Assembly (NCBI GenBank): GCA_037176905.1
Contig: JBBBWG010033396.1
Span: 1 to 39,889, forward strand
DNA from: Azolla pinnata
Lineage: Eukaryota; Streptophyta; Polypodiopsida; Salviniales; Salviniaceae
Length of the DNA: 39,889 nt
Reading direction: 5' to 3'
Made by a program: the position numbers and the translations under genes. Below, piece after piece: positions 22,701 to 33,738 of this stretch (its first letter is position 1; each line of letters begins with the position of its first letter). The notes under the pieces were generated by a model, which was not told the DNA's origin, made no database searches, and saw only the letters and a list, made by a program, of their open reading frames with translations.

Positions 22701-23363
22701 TTCATCATCATCCTCATCATCCTCATCCTCATCATCGTCGTAGTCATCATCTTCATCTTCATCTTCCTCATCATCATCATCTTCTTCTTCTTCGCCATCG
22801 TCGTCGTCTTCTTCCATCTTGAGCTCTGCGAGGTAAACGCTGCCTATATCGCCGCTTCCGAGTCGCTGCAAGAAGCGGAAATGCCCTAACCCTAAACCTC
22901 CGTCCCGGAGCTTGACTCTGCGGATAGCTTCCCAAGCTCCGTCGTGGGCTTTGTGAGGTTTATTTCCACAACCTGCTCCTTCACCTCTTCTTGCTCCTCC
23001 TACACCATTGATCCTTGTATCGAAACTGCTGCTTCTGCTACAGCTGCTTGTGTTCAGATCCGTCGATGACCGGCTATGGCTTCTTGTTGGATTCATCTCG
23101 TAGTACATTGCGCTTGATGCCTGAATATCCATGGATACGATTCCACCGACGGTATCTCTGTACTCTCCTGCTTCGCCTTCGTCTTCATCTTCATCTTCAT
23201 CCTCTTCGTCTTCGTCCTCAGTTCCAATCTGATGCATAAGCATCATCTGATCTCTGACTTGCTGTACAGAGGTATAGCTCTCGAGATCTGATTCTCGCGC
23301 TGGCTCACAGATGCTCATTACCATGTCTTGGAGTTTGGGAGCTCCATCCATGGCCTGAAGCAT
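19783..23363 (-). CDS. Plant AGC-VIII protein kinase (D6PK/KIPK-like)
   Basis: Two exons, 23363-22042 and 20776-19783, join in phase 2 to give 771 residues. The kinase domain begins near 163, with the glycine loop [14 protein letters not shown] at about 168-181. The catalytic lysine is in FAVKVMDK (Lys367), HRD appears as YRDLKPEN (Asp463), and the Mg motif is DFD (481-483) rather than DFG, the hallmark of plant AGC-VIII kinases. About 115 residues, including a cysteine-rich [13 protein letters not shown] segment, separate DFD from [15 protein letters not shown], as in this family. The protein ends FAVF, fitting the FxxF docking motif for PDK1. Relatives phosphorylate PIN auxin carriers or act with kinesins at the plasma membrane or cytoskeleton; which applies here is not shown. 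Two oddities: a 182-residue acidic/Ser-rich insertion (182-363) after the glycine loop, and a poly-Ser tract encoded by (GAA)n near 20105-20142. The start is uncertain: the frame is open upstream of the chosen ATG but has no further ATG. Confidence 0.85.
20945..21300. repeat. About 95-bp tandem repeat, four diverged copies
   Basis: The blocks begin near 20949, 21043, 21121 and 21215. Each has a core like GTAACACAGTCATCTGACAG, then GATCAG, and ends ATGATTGTTGAAAAGATTGT. The first two are the most alike and the third has lost part of its start. All lie in the kinase intron. Confidence 0.85.
21411..21578. repeat. Perfect 84-bp tandem duplication
   Basis: Copies 21411-21494 and 21495-21578 are identical by eye over all 84 bases, from GAGCTCAATTCACC to CATCCATGATGG. 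Each contains a CTTAGGGTTTTA telo-box-like element. Complete identity in an intron indicates a very recent duplication or a local assembly duplication. Confidence 0.93.
21836..21878. repeat. CATT microsatellite
   Basis: Repeated ATTC/CATT units in the kinase intron, shortly after the 84-bp duplication. Confidence 0.8.
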
Positions 23364-23374
23364 CTTCTCCTCCT

Positions 23375-23650
23375 CCTTCTCCTCCTCCTTCTCCTCCTCC
23401 TTCTGCTTCTTCTTTGCGTATTCCACTTCTTCTGTAGAGAAGCTTCTAATCTCACCCCTTAATCTTCCGCATCACTGTACTTTATTTCAGTTTCTGTTCT
23501 CTGCAATTCTCTCCAACAAGCTTCTTCTTCTTCTTCTTCTTCCTCTCCCCTCTTCTGTTCTGAAGCTTCTAATCCCGCCACTTCATGTGAAGTATCTCGG
23601 CTTCTGTCCTCTGCAACTCTCTGCTTGTGGATCTTCTTATCGTCTCCCTT
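23375..23650. repeat. Diverged tandem duplication at the 5' end of the kinase gene
   Basis: The block 23428-23535 (CTTCTGTAGAGAAGCTTCTAA, CAGTTTCTGTTCTCTGCAAT) recurs at about 23560-23645 (CTTCTGTTCTGAAGCTTCTAA, CGGCTTCTGTCCTCTGCAAC). CTT-rich microsatellites (23369-23406 and 23520-23545) interleave. It covers the zone where the true kinase N-terminus should lie. Confidence 0.6.
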
Positions 23651-23719
23651 CTGCTGCTCCTCCCTGCTTGATCTGCAGAATCTAGAGCAGCTAGATGGAT
23701 CGCAAACCTCAGGGTTCAA
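23459..23719 (-). CDS. Upstream ORF or displaced N-terminus of the kinase gene
   Basis: A frame of 86 residues ([15 protein letters not shown] to YSDAED) ends at TAA 23459-23461, about 95 bases before the chosen kinase ATG, and is in a different frame. It is Glu/Lys/Arg-rich. It could be an upstream ORF, or the genuine N-terminus if a splice or a base-call error connects the frames. No donor/acceptor pair was found. Confidence 0.25.
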   Translation of the reverse strand: MNPEVCDPSSCSRFCRSSREEQQKGDDKKIHKQRVAEDRSRDTSHEVAGLEASEQKRGEEEEEEEEACWRELQRTETEIKYSDAED

Positions 23720-23772
23720 TACTCTGTAACTTCCTGAACAGAAACCATAGCCAAATCACGCATCAATTACTC

Positions 23773-23775
<3 letters not shown>

Positions 23776-23821
<46 letters not shown>
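23776..23821. repeat. CT microsatellite upstream of the kinase gene
   Basis: An uninterrupted TC/CT run of about 46 bases, in the position of the kinase promoter or 5' UTR. On the sense strand of the gene it reads (GA)n, a common plant core-promoter element and a target of GAGA-binding BPC proteins. Confidence 0.9.
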
Positions 23822-23823
<2 letters not shown>

Positions 23824-24586
23824 AACACACATTCTCACCACTTCTTCTCCTCTCATGCGCTGTTCAAGATCTAGGGTTTTCCTTAAGCTTTTCCTGCTCA
23901 GCAAACATGGGTTCTCCTTCTCTAGCTCTCGCCCGCGCTCCCTCATCTAAGGTTTCTTTTACCCGTCTGTGTCATTCTCACCATTAAAGCTCTGCCCTTC
24001 CCTCTCTCCTTACCTATTCGCTAATATGTCGAAGAACTCGGTTTTCTTCTGGGCGCTATCTTTACAAAACGAATCTGGGTCGAATCAGCAACATTCACTA
24101 TTTTCCCCTTGATTTTGAAGATGATACAGAAATGGGGAGGCCCACCATGTGACCTCCGATCTGAAGCTACCATGGAAAGCTTTTGGCCGTATGAGCTACT
24201 AGTAACTATTCAGGAACAAGAAAAAGGAGGAACATGAAGAGCGAGATGGGCCCATGTCAAAAAAAAAGAAGGCAAGAAAACGAAAGGGAAAAGGAAGGAA
24301 GGAAGGAAGGGGTTCGTCAGTCTATGCGGGAACGGACTGAGCCCCACATCCGCCATATCCACATCGTCAAAAGAATGAAAAGACGAGTTTTTCAAATGAA
24401 TAAGAGAGAGAGAGAAAGAGAGAAGAGGAAGCGGAGAAAAGAAAATCACTGTGCTTCGAATAAATGCAACGCCATTTCCGCAAAGCAAACAGCAGGCATG
24501 CAGAGGGAGGAGGAGGAGGAGAAGAAGAAGAAGAAAGGAAAAAAGTGGGTACGGGCGACAGGCAGAGGTGGGGAGAGAATGCAGCG

Positions 24587-24754
24587 ATGGCGCTCACCAG
24601 CAGGGTCTTGTCCCTGTTTGGATCGATCCAGCAATCTCTGCAGAGGAACCAGACGAGGGGAAGGGGGAGAGCAGAAGATGCAGAGAAGGGGGCATGGATA
24701 TGGAGGAGCTTTGAGAAGAAGAAGAAGGAAGAAGAAGAAGAAGAAGAAAGTTAA
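24587..24754 (+). CDS. Small ORF running into a GAA microsatellite
   Basis: The ATG at 24587 has a good context (GCAGCGATGGCG) and opens 55 codons. The first part reads MALTSRVLSLFGSIQQSLQ and resembles an amphipathic organelle presequence; the C-terminus is Lys/Glu runs encoded by (GAA)n. It could be a first exon truncated by repeat expansion, or chance. No family is recognised. Confidence 0.2.
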   Translation: MALTSRVLSLFGSIQQSLQRNQTRGRGRAEDAEKGAWIWRSFEKKKKEEEEEEES

Positions 24755-24787
24755 TATGAAGAAGAAGAAGAAGAAGAAGTTAATATG

Positions 24788-24818
<31 letters not shown>

Positions 24819-24846
24819 TAATCAAGAAGAAGATGAAGATGAAGAA

Positions 24847-24894
<48 letters not shown>
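24713..24894. repeat. GAA and GAT trinucleotide microsatellites
   Basis: (GAA)n at 24713-24830, broken by two GTTAATATG and one GTTAATC insertion, passes into (GAT)n at about 24829-24894 before TTAGTCAAG. Confidence 0.95.
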
Positions 24895-24895
<1 letters not shown>

Positions 24896-25379
24896 AGTCA
24901 AGTTAATCTGCCACACCATCCTTAATCCTCTGCTAATCCTCTCTTAATCCGGTGCCCAGTCGATTGCTCGATCGCTGCTAATGAGAAGGAAAGATGATGT
25001 TTCGTTTGGAGATGGAGTGATGTTTGCAGAGCAGCAACAATAGCCGAATGAATGGGTGTTGTGCGATATAACGAGAAGGAAAGATACTTGTGTTCTTTCT
25101 GGCGTTGGTGGAGCGGCAATAACAGCTTCTGCTTCTGCTGCAGTTGTGGACTATGACGAAGCACGAACGGTGCAAAACTGCGAGGGGAATGAACGTCATT
25201 GCGTCATGATACAACTGCCGGCGATAACATATATACACATATATCCGATGTGCAGCTTCAATTCGGATTTCTCCCTCTTGTGCGGATTCGTACATCTCTA
25301 TATGTAAATATATCGCAAGCCAGATAAGATAACAAGCATCAACTAAGCATGTATACATAACCTCGCAGCCTGTTGATTT

Positions 25380-25682
25380 AGTGAATGAATTAACACAACA
25401 CAGTGTCGTGGCTACTTGCGGCTTTCATCTGTGTGCTTGTGCGCCTGTACCAACGGAAACCCTAAACTGGAACGAGCTTTTCCGCGGACCGATTGTTTTG
25501 TCAGGCATTCTCCGCAGAAACGAAAACAGAGTAATGAATGGATTAACACATCACAATGTTGTGTGCTTGCGTGCTTATACCGACTGTGGAAACCCTAAAA
25601 ACCCTAAACCCTAAACCCTAAACTGGAACAAACTCTTCCGCCCCGATTGATCGATTCTTCACGCATTCTCTGGAACAGAGTT
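25380..25682. repeat. Tandem duplication of about 150 bp with a CCCTAAA expansion in one copy
   Basis: Copy one (about 25380-25530) and copy two (about 25531-25682) share, in order, GAAT-AATTAACACA, TGTGTGCTTG, GAAACCCTAAACTGGAAC, CTTTTCCGC/CTCTTCCGC, CCGATTG and GCATTCTC. Copy one has one AAACCCTAA; copy two has four to five CCCTAAA units (25591-25621). Sequence identity is moderate. Confidence 0.75.
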
Positions 25683-25702
25683 GTTCTTATTATAAAGATT
25701 GA

Positions 25703-25703
<1 letters not shown>

Positions 25704-25733
<30 letters not shown>

Positions 25734-25734
25734 G
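25704..25734. repeat. CTT microsatellite
   Basis: About ten CTT units follow the duplicated telo-box block. Confidence 0.9.
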
Positions 25735-27979
25735 AGCTTCAGTTCATTCCTTTCTGCCCCAGCAGCCATGGCGATGGCGTTTGTTGCATGCACAGATTCC
25801 TTTTGTTTGGTGCGCTGTTGAAAAGGAGCATCTGCTTGAACGAGTCTTCAGCGATGCATGCAGACGATGGGGTTAGTTCTCGTCACCAGATGCAGCCTGC
25901 AGGACAAGGAACTGTGATCTGACACGATGGGCGATGGGCGATGGCATCGCCAGATGCAGCAGCAGAAAGAAAACAGAAGCAGAAACTGTGGTAGAGAGAC
26001 ATTTTATCTACCAAATGGCATCATGTGTGCTCTTCCAAAGGCTCAGCCGATTGAAAAGATATTGGTAAGAAGCAGAATCAGGTCAGGCATGAACAGCAAC
26101 TGGTTAGCTTTGTTGCCATGGGCGTTCTTGGGCCAAGAAGCATCATCAGACAGGATGACGCCTCCTCCTCATCATTAGCAAACAAGAAAACACTCTCTCC
26201 CTCATGATGCCAGCTCTCATGGTCCCAGAGATATGGTGCCAAATCCTGAGCTTTTCCTCCAAAACTGCCATGAAGATCCTGTGAGTTCTTCTTTTCTTTT
26301 CTTTTCTTGTTTTTTTGGCTTCTGTGAATTCATTCCGACGGAGTGCTGCTCATCGACATGCTCGATCCAGCTTTCATGCCAGCGCCGAGCATTACAGCAT
26401 GCATATTTGCGACTGGATCCTCTTCAATGCTTGAGAACCCGTGAATCGAAACCAGCGCCCTAACACCCATCTTTTAAATGGCCATCAAGAACAGCAGCAT
26501 ATCAATGTGCAAAATCTCCATTCTTCTGCAGGATTGTGTATGTATATTTATATATATGTTGCACCCATTATTGGCCGGTTACCGACCAGATTCGCAAGCT
26601 GATGGATCCAATGCTTCCGAGGACCAAAGCGAACTCGAAATCTTTACTTTCCTCTCCTAAAGATGATAGAAAAAGAAGGTGCTGCCATGAAAGTAAAGGT
26701 GTGTTTTTTTTGGCTTGTCAGGTAGGAATGGAAGCAGCTTTGGCGGCCGTCGCACATTTCTATCTCTGCTCACTTCTCTTCCTTTGGTACTTCCAACTGC
26801 TTTATCACTAATTATGCGTTCTTATTATATCTGCGATCGATGCACCATTTAGGCATATCGGCCCTAATTTCCATCCTTAAAAAGTGCAGAACCTCGGAAA
26901 TCCCTCATGCCCTGACTAACCCTGATTTCGATATGTTTTTTCAGTCAGAGATGCAAGTGGTGGGCGTATCATCAGAGTTATATATGTATAAGGGGTTCTG
27001 ACATGTTTTCGGATCTCGATGCCGCTTTCAGTTTCAATGGACATGCCTCCATAAAGATGAGCCAAGGCACATCACAGATCTTCCAGACATATGGACCACT
27101 CCATACCCCAAGTGGCACAATCGGACAACTAAAACGAGTATATCTCCTTCAATACTAGTACTGTGCTGTAGGTAAAGACCCATTATGTTCTCGGTGAGTT
27201 CTTTCTGGCCCTTGGCACTTTGGCTCGTAACGAGTTAGAACAATCGGGTTTTTGAATGCTAAGATGTGATCTGAGACAAACATGATTTAGAGGCTTGATT
27301 CTTACGGACCTTGCTTAGTGTAGAAAAATGATTCACCCACTCCACACGTACACGTAATGTCACAAAGATGGACATACTGTTTTCCTCCAAATGAAAATCT
27401 ATTGATTTCTCCTTGTCAAGTGGAAAAGTTAGTAGAAAAATGTGCATTTACCAGAAGGTTTGGCTACAAGGATTAGAGACTTGATGTACAAAAAGTTATG
27501 CAGCAATGACCTTGGACACTGTTTACCTGCAAAATCATCAATCAACTAATAGAAAGGAGGAGCCGTGTTAAGGCTTGGTGTACAACAAAGCAGGCCAAAT
27601 GCATTATTGAAACAAGCACACTCAAAGAGAACATCGAATGCAATAAAATTGGCCAAAGCTCTGGAAGAAAACGCAGTGCAAATTCATGAGCAAATGACCA
27701 AAACAAGTTTCCAAGGCAATGACATGGATTATACTTGCATTGAAAGGCTAGATACAAACAGCATTGTCAGCGCAACAAAGTTCAGATTATGGTAGAGTTA
27801 CAGTACGATGAAATCAGGTTCTGTTCGCAAAACGGTAATTACTCGAATGGTTACAGGATACAACATTTCATCAAAGATCTAATCACACAAGACATTTTTT
27901 GCATACATTTCCATGAAATGAAAGAAAAAATGATAGCATCTTACATATATACACTAGCTAGCTGCATTAGTGTAGTGCT
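25735..27979. other. Stretch without a supported gene
   Basis: No convincing exon. The right half (about 27500-27979) is probably the 3' UTR and flank of the coiled-coil gene. A plus-strand frame at 27565-27795 has protein-like composition but no start, splice sites or recognised family. Confidence 0.4.
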
Positions 27980-30900
27980 CTAATGATGGGACACACCTGA
28001 ATGCCCAACAGCATGATTAAGTGCTTGGGATGTTCGACCCAACTTCTTCTGTACAAACTGAAGATCATACGTATCTACAATAGATCACTGGCTCAATTGG
28101 TTGCCAGATTTCCAACTGCATTTCCACAGTAACAGAATCTGCCTCTAAAAATTCAAAATACTGTGCTGAAACCTGTAATACACACTGCATACATATATAA
28201 GAAGCAGGTTGCTATTCTCACTACCTTCATAGTTATATTTTCAAACAATTTGACCACACAAATTCATGGTAATGACCACTTGGATCGAATTTGGCACTGA
28301 GTTCTTTTAGCACCATACAAGCTATTTCTTTTTAACTATTCCATTCTACTTGCTATTATGAAACAGCCAAACACATGTATAAGTTACAGAAAATTGTATG
28401 AGTTGTTATTGTCTTTGGCATAAGAGAATCTAAAGCGTCTCTACAAGATGGCCATTTTTTGAAGTACACGGATAGACCATTCCATACCTGAGTGTACTAT
28501 ATTTTGTGTCCTTTAATCGCCAACAAGATCCAGCATCTGCAAATTTATAATATCATGCCATGCATGCATGACGGGAATTATCTGACTGTTGGAAGAAAAT
28601 TGTGTCAACATATTAATTAATGAGAATCAGATGGCTTACCATCATAATCATAAACCAGTGCTCATGTAAACAGTATTGAGAGAATGATGCTCTTCGTTGC
28701 TATTCTTTTGGGTTATCATTGTTTCCAAAAAGGCAACCTGAATCTCAACAGTGAAACAAGAGAACAGATGTTATGATCGATTACATATAACGGACTACAA
28801 ATTTATTAGTAACCTCACCTTCTTTTCCAGATCCAGGACTTTGATGTCACTGATTTTCTTTTGCTCCAATGCTTGCCTTATTGTTGCTTCCATCCATCGA
28901 TTTTCCACTTCCACCTAGGAATGTGAGCTCATTTTCCTGAGATAATGACATGGCTGTACCCAGCAAATCTACGAAACTTGCATTCGATCTTTAAATAGAT
29001 TTTCAGCCACAATTATTTGCAGACTTTGTTTGTCAATGCATTTATCTTAGTCATGATTGCAATAATGTGCAAATTCCGAAACTTACCACAGTGATTGAAT
29101 TTCGTTGCAAAATATTCACAATCTCTAGACACATTAAATCTCAAGTTTGTGACTCAAAGGAGAATATTCTCATCTCAAAGGGGCAGCAATCAACCACAGC
29201 ATCTTCCTATTCCACCTCCTTATATAGCTAGATTAAGCAATTCACTCTCGTGATAGAAAATCAAATGATTATTTCCTAGGTGAGTTGTCCAAGGGTACAG
29301 TCTCCTGTGTGGTACAGGGCACCTCATTTCCTTATTTTTGGGTAACTTTCTGGCAGTTTTCATAGCCTTTATTGATTTCACTACCCATTTTCACGGCCAA
29401 AGCCTGCCCTGATCCCCTTGTCCACCCCCCCCATTAAAAAGATGAGAATGCAAAGAACTTTTTCTTCAATCAATAATTAGAAATAATTAACTTTACCTGC
29501 TTGAGCTCAGAAACTCGTTGTCTTTCAACTTCTAATTGCTGCCGCATCAAGCTTTGTTCCTTGACAAAGACAGAAATTCAAGAACTTTAAGCTTTAGTGC
29601 ATCACATAAAATACATAATTTAATTAGTCAGACAAGAGTTTTTGAGAAATTTACACCAAGGTAAAGAAGAACACATTATAAGGCTCAAATGAAACTCTCT
29701 AATAATCTTTGACATTTGAACAATATTGGTGGCAAAGACAATTTAGGCGCCTCACAGATGTTCTTTAAAAATCAAGAGTAAACAGGATACAACTTGTCTC
29801 CAACTATTTGAATAATTAAAGTAAGAAATCCACAGAATGGAGAAGCCTAATGATCTCAACTAAGTTCCCTTTCTAACCAACCAAATGCATCTTATCCATG
29901 ACATGCAAAAAAAGAGATTAACTTCAAATTTTGTTTGGATGGACCAAGTACCTTACGAACATTCTCCAACCAGAGCCCATCCACAAGCCATCTTCTTTGG
30001 CTTCTGGGAGGTATTGAAACAGCAAGAGTCAACGGACCTTGCTCAAAAGAATCCTGTATAGAAAAACTGTCCTCTGTGCATCCACTAATCATCCAGCCAT
30101 TTGAGCTCCCATTTGACATATCATCTCTTCCTGCACCAAAACTTAAACCACATGAAAGTTAGATAGTTCTGTAAGAATATGGACACAAAGACTTAGAATT
30201 TCAAAACAAGCATACGGGTACGGATGTTACATCATTTGAATCTAAAACTCTTCTGTCTTTCTCTGAAATAAATGCGAAAACTATATAAGACAGGCTGGGA
30301 AAAATAAAAGTCCCATTACCTGCCTCTTCCACTCACATCCCAAATTTGCCAGCTTTCTGGTGAACCCTCTGACCATTTTTGTCTATGCTGCAAAGTTCTA
30401 AGAGTTCTAATAGTTGTGTCAGGATATTTCCTTTCAAATTGTGATGCTTTCCTGAGAGAATTTGAAATATATGGTAACCCAACATCCCCTCCCATTGATT
30501 TCAATATTTTGTTGTCATTCCAATCTTTCTCAAATGTTACAAGAGCTGAACCAGACTCTGTGGATTTAGCAGCTTCTTTCACTGCCTTGATAGCAAGGGC
30601 TACTTCTGCATTTCTTGCCCTCTTTTCTGCTTCATCAGCCTTCAATTTTAAATCTATAATAAATCTATCCAGATCCTCCAAGTGTGATGCATGGACTTTT
30701 ACAAAGCCCTCATTGCTTGAGAAGCTATGAGGTTCTTTCGCCATGTTGAGGATAGAAGCTTCACCATCTTTCCCCTTGTAATCATATAGTGCCCATTGTA
30801 GTTCACGTACGGCTCCCTGCAGTATGCACATAGCATCTGCAGTATCAGCTCGTTCGGCTTCAAGAAGTTTCACAAGGTCTTCATTGTCCCCCAAATACAG

Positions 30901-33738
30901 ATGCTCTCTTTGTCCATAATCTAATTCATGTGGTACATTAATGATCCTGTTTCTGTAAACCATTTCAAAAGTCTCACTTTGCTCTTGTATCCACGGTGTT
31001 TCCCTATCCATGTCTCGCTCCAACTTTGCCTTCTGAAGTTCCTTCTCTTTAGCATCCAGCTGTTCTCTCAGACTTTGGATTGTAAGCATTGCTTCTGCAA
31101 TCTGCTCATCAAATTTGGCCATTTTTTCAATGACATCTTGCCATTCAATATCAGATCTTACAAATTTCATGAGAACTGTATTTTGCATATTCTTTGAGTT
31201 AAGTTCATGCACACAACATCCTGCAGTTTTCTCATCTTCTGGAGGGTAGTCACTCTGGAGGTTGTTTCCAAAGGGATGCTTCGCTTGTTTCAGTTGCCTG
31301 TCAGGCATAACCTCTTGTTGGAATTCTCTCAATTCTTTTTTGAGCCTCGATACTTGTTTATTTCTCTCATCAATCTCTGCTCTTAACCCTTGCATCTCTT
31401 GTGACACACACTCTATTTCACTTTCCCACTTCATTTCTATCTCTCTAGTTTCTTCAATTAGTTTCTTTCTTGAAGCACAATGCAGCTCTGTGATCTCTTC
31501 CCTCTCTTTTCTCTCCTTTGCCAGCTCACTTTGAACAGCACTAATTTCATTCCCAAAGTTCTGCACAATGCTCTTAATCTGTTGCTCTCTAGAGTTGAGC
31601 TGCTGCTTCAAATTTTCTTCTTCCTCCATTCTTGCAGCTAAAATCGAATCCATTTGCTTTCGTTCCCACTCCAACAGGCCTTCTTTCTCTTTGATCTTCT
31701 CTTTCAATTCTTCCATGACAATCAGTGTATCGGTCACCTTCTTTTCCAACTCCCTCCTCTCTTCCTTTAACTGCTCTGTCCCAATCTGAATATCTTTTCT
31801 CTCCTTTTCCAATCTATCCTGTTCCCTCCATAATTCCTTGGATAACTTTCCTATCTCTTTTGATATATCCTTTGCTAATTGTTCAACATCAACATAATAG
31901 GCATGGCCACAATCATCCTGCCCTGATATCTCATTCGAAGTTACCAAATCAATGCCAGTATTCAGTCCCAGATCATTTCCACTATTACAAGGACCTCCAG
32001 TATCGTGAGATGAAACACTATTTCGCTCATTTAACACAAGCTCTTCCAAAACGCCACTACCATATCCAACTAACCTTTTCTTAAGGTTCAAGAGTCGCCT
32101 CTTGCTTTTGGAAAGAGAGCATTCTAGTTTCTGATGAACTGATCTCAAAAATATTAGCTCTTCATCTTTCTCATTCAGGAGGGCTGCTAAATTCCGACTG
32201 TGCTCATCAATCAATCGTTCTCTCTCAGCCATCATTCCCAACACTTTTTGTTTCTCATCTAGCCACGCATTTTTGTGAGCAGAAGCATGAATTTCCAACA
32301 TTTCCTTCTGGTTTAAACTACTTGGGTTTAATGCTAGATTCCCAGTGCAAGTATGGCCATCAAGAATCTTTTGCTTCTGCATCAAGTTCCAATTATTTTC
32401 CTGCTGTAAGATTTCTATCTTTTTCTTATTCTCCTTTGCAACCATTGTGGCTTCTTCAAGAAGTGCTTCGAGTATATCTCTCTCACCCTCTAGTTGATCT
32501 CGCTGAGCTTTCCATCCATCTACCAGGTCCCATTCCAATTGTAGGCGCCCTTTTGATGGAATAGATAAATCGATTTTTTCATTTACAGTATTGGTCAAAT
32601 TCTCAAGCAATTCAGGTAAACCATCATTCAATTCCAATGATCTAATCAAAGGCGTCACTTTCTGCAAAAATTCGGGCAAAATATCTTGGATTTTGTTTAA
32701 CCTTTGACACACAGAGTTATAGACTAAGTTTTCATCCCTCCAGAATGCAAGAACTTTGTCCACCTCAATGCCATATTGTCTTCTCCTTTCTCTCTCCAAG
32801 CTGAGAGCTGATTCCTTCTCTTTGAGCATCGTATTCAAGCATTTTAGTTCCATTTCAAGAAAATGCTTCTGATTCTCTAACTCCTGTCTACTGGCAGACC
32901 ACGCTTGCTGTTCCTTTTGCAAAATATTCTCTAGAATCCTTTGATCTTGCTCTGAATTCTCCTCTGCTAAGGGAAACAGTTTACTAAGGGTTCCAACGTG
33001 ATCTTCTCTGCTAACATTAAGGAACCCTTGCTGGGTTCCATCACTATTCTGGAAAGTATTGCTTGATTCCAATTGTGAGAGTAGCTGTATAGTAACCAGA
33101 TCGTGCACCTTTGCTACTTTCTTTTGTAATTCAACATCCTTACTTTCATTTGATATGCAGATTTCTTCTTCTAAAGACTTGACCTTTCTTCTGAGAAGTT
33201 CAACTTCTTCCTCAAGGCGTACTTCTTGCCTTTCCCTCTCCCAATCTCTCTCCCGCCTTTCCATGTCCATGAATTCCTCTTCAGCCCTATAGCGCAAACA
33301 CATGTCTTCAATGATTCCTTCCAATTCTACTTCTTCCTTTACCTTTGATACCAAGTTCTCCATCTTTTCCTTTTTTAGAGCCTGTTCAACTGTCTCATTT
33401 AGTGCATGGCTTTTAATTTGTCCCCACAACATTTCAACCAATGTTTTTTCTGCCCTGTCCTCTGCAGCAACTTCACCCTCTACAATTTCTGTTGCATTGT
33501 TCTTACTAACAGCAACTCCATGAAGTTCAATGTTAGCCCTATCTCCGGAGAGGTCGTCAATGTTATGAGCAAGTGCTTGACCTCCAGAATCTACATACAT
33601 CAATGAATTATCTGCCGGTTGAAAATAAGGCATCCTTTTTAGATCCTGTGAATCATCTTGAATAATCTCCTTCCCAAGTTTATGTTGCTTCTCATCCGAA
33701 TCAATTTCCTCATTAAAACATTTAGTATTGTGATCCAT
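27980..33738 (-). CDS. Long coiled-coil protein of unknown function
   Basis: Exons 33738-30320, 30126-29952, 29559-29497, 28914-28819, 28737-28656 and 28074-27980 agree in phase and give about 1309 residues. The start is MDHNTKCFNEE; the open frame further upstream lacks an ATG. Long heptad-rich, Glu/Lys/Arg/Leu-rich segments (about 90-260, 290-480, 520-600, 650-830, 900-1000 and 1050-1110) predict several coiled coils. Less charged segments include one around LELNDGLPELLENLTNTV and one in exon 2 (RRWLVDGLWLENVRK). No motor head, transmembrane segment or enzyme motif is visible. This suggests a structural or tethering protein of cytoskeleton, nucleus or membrane, which is inference. The last exon is least certain: without the weak donor at 28655 (G-GTTTAT) translation would stop at 28648, giving about 1280 residues. 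WPP-domain-associated proteins were considered but the remembered features do not match. Confidence 0.75.

Larger units (their letters stand above)
24000..25370. other. Simple-repeat-rich stretch without a supported gene
   Basis: It contains purine-rich tracts near 24255-24310 and 24400-24445, a GAA microsatellite (24713-24830) with interposed GTTAATATG, and a GAT run. The open frames are created by repeat composition. The only ORF with a natural-looking start is at 24587. Confidence 0.5.

Noticed and set aside
27565..27795. Plus-strand frame with helical, protein-like composition
   Set aside because: No start context, splice sites or recognised family, and it overlaps the probable 3' UTR of the coiled-coil gene.
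30320..33738. Assignment of the coiled-coil protein to WPP-domain-associated proteins or kinesins
   Set aside because: No motor domain is present and the C-terminal features I associate with the WPP-associated family are absent.
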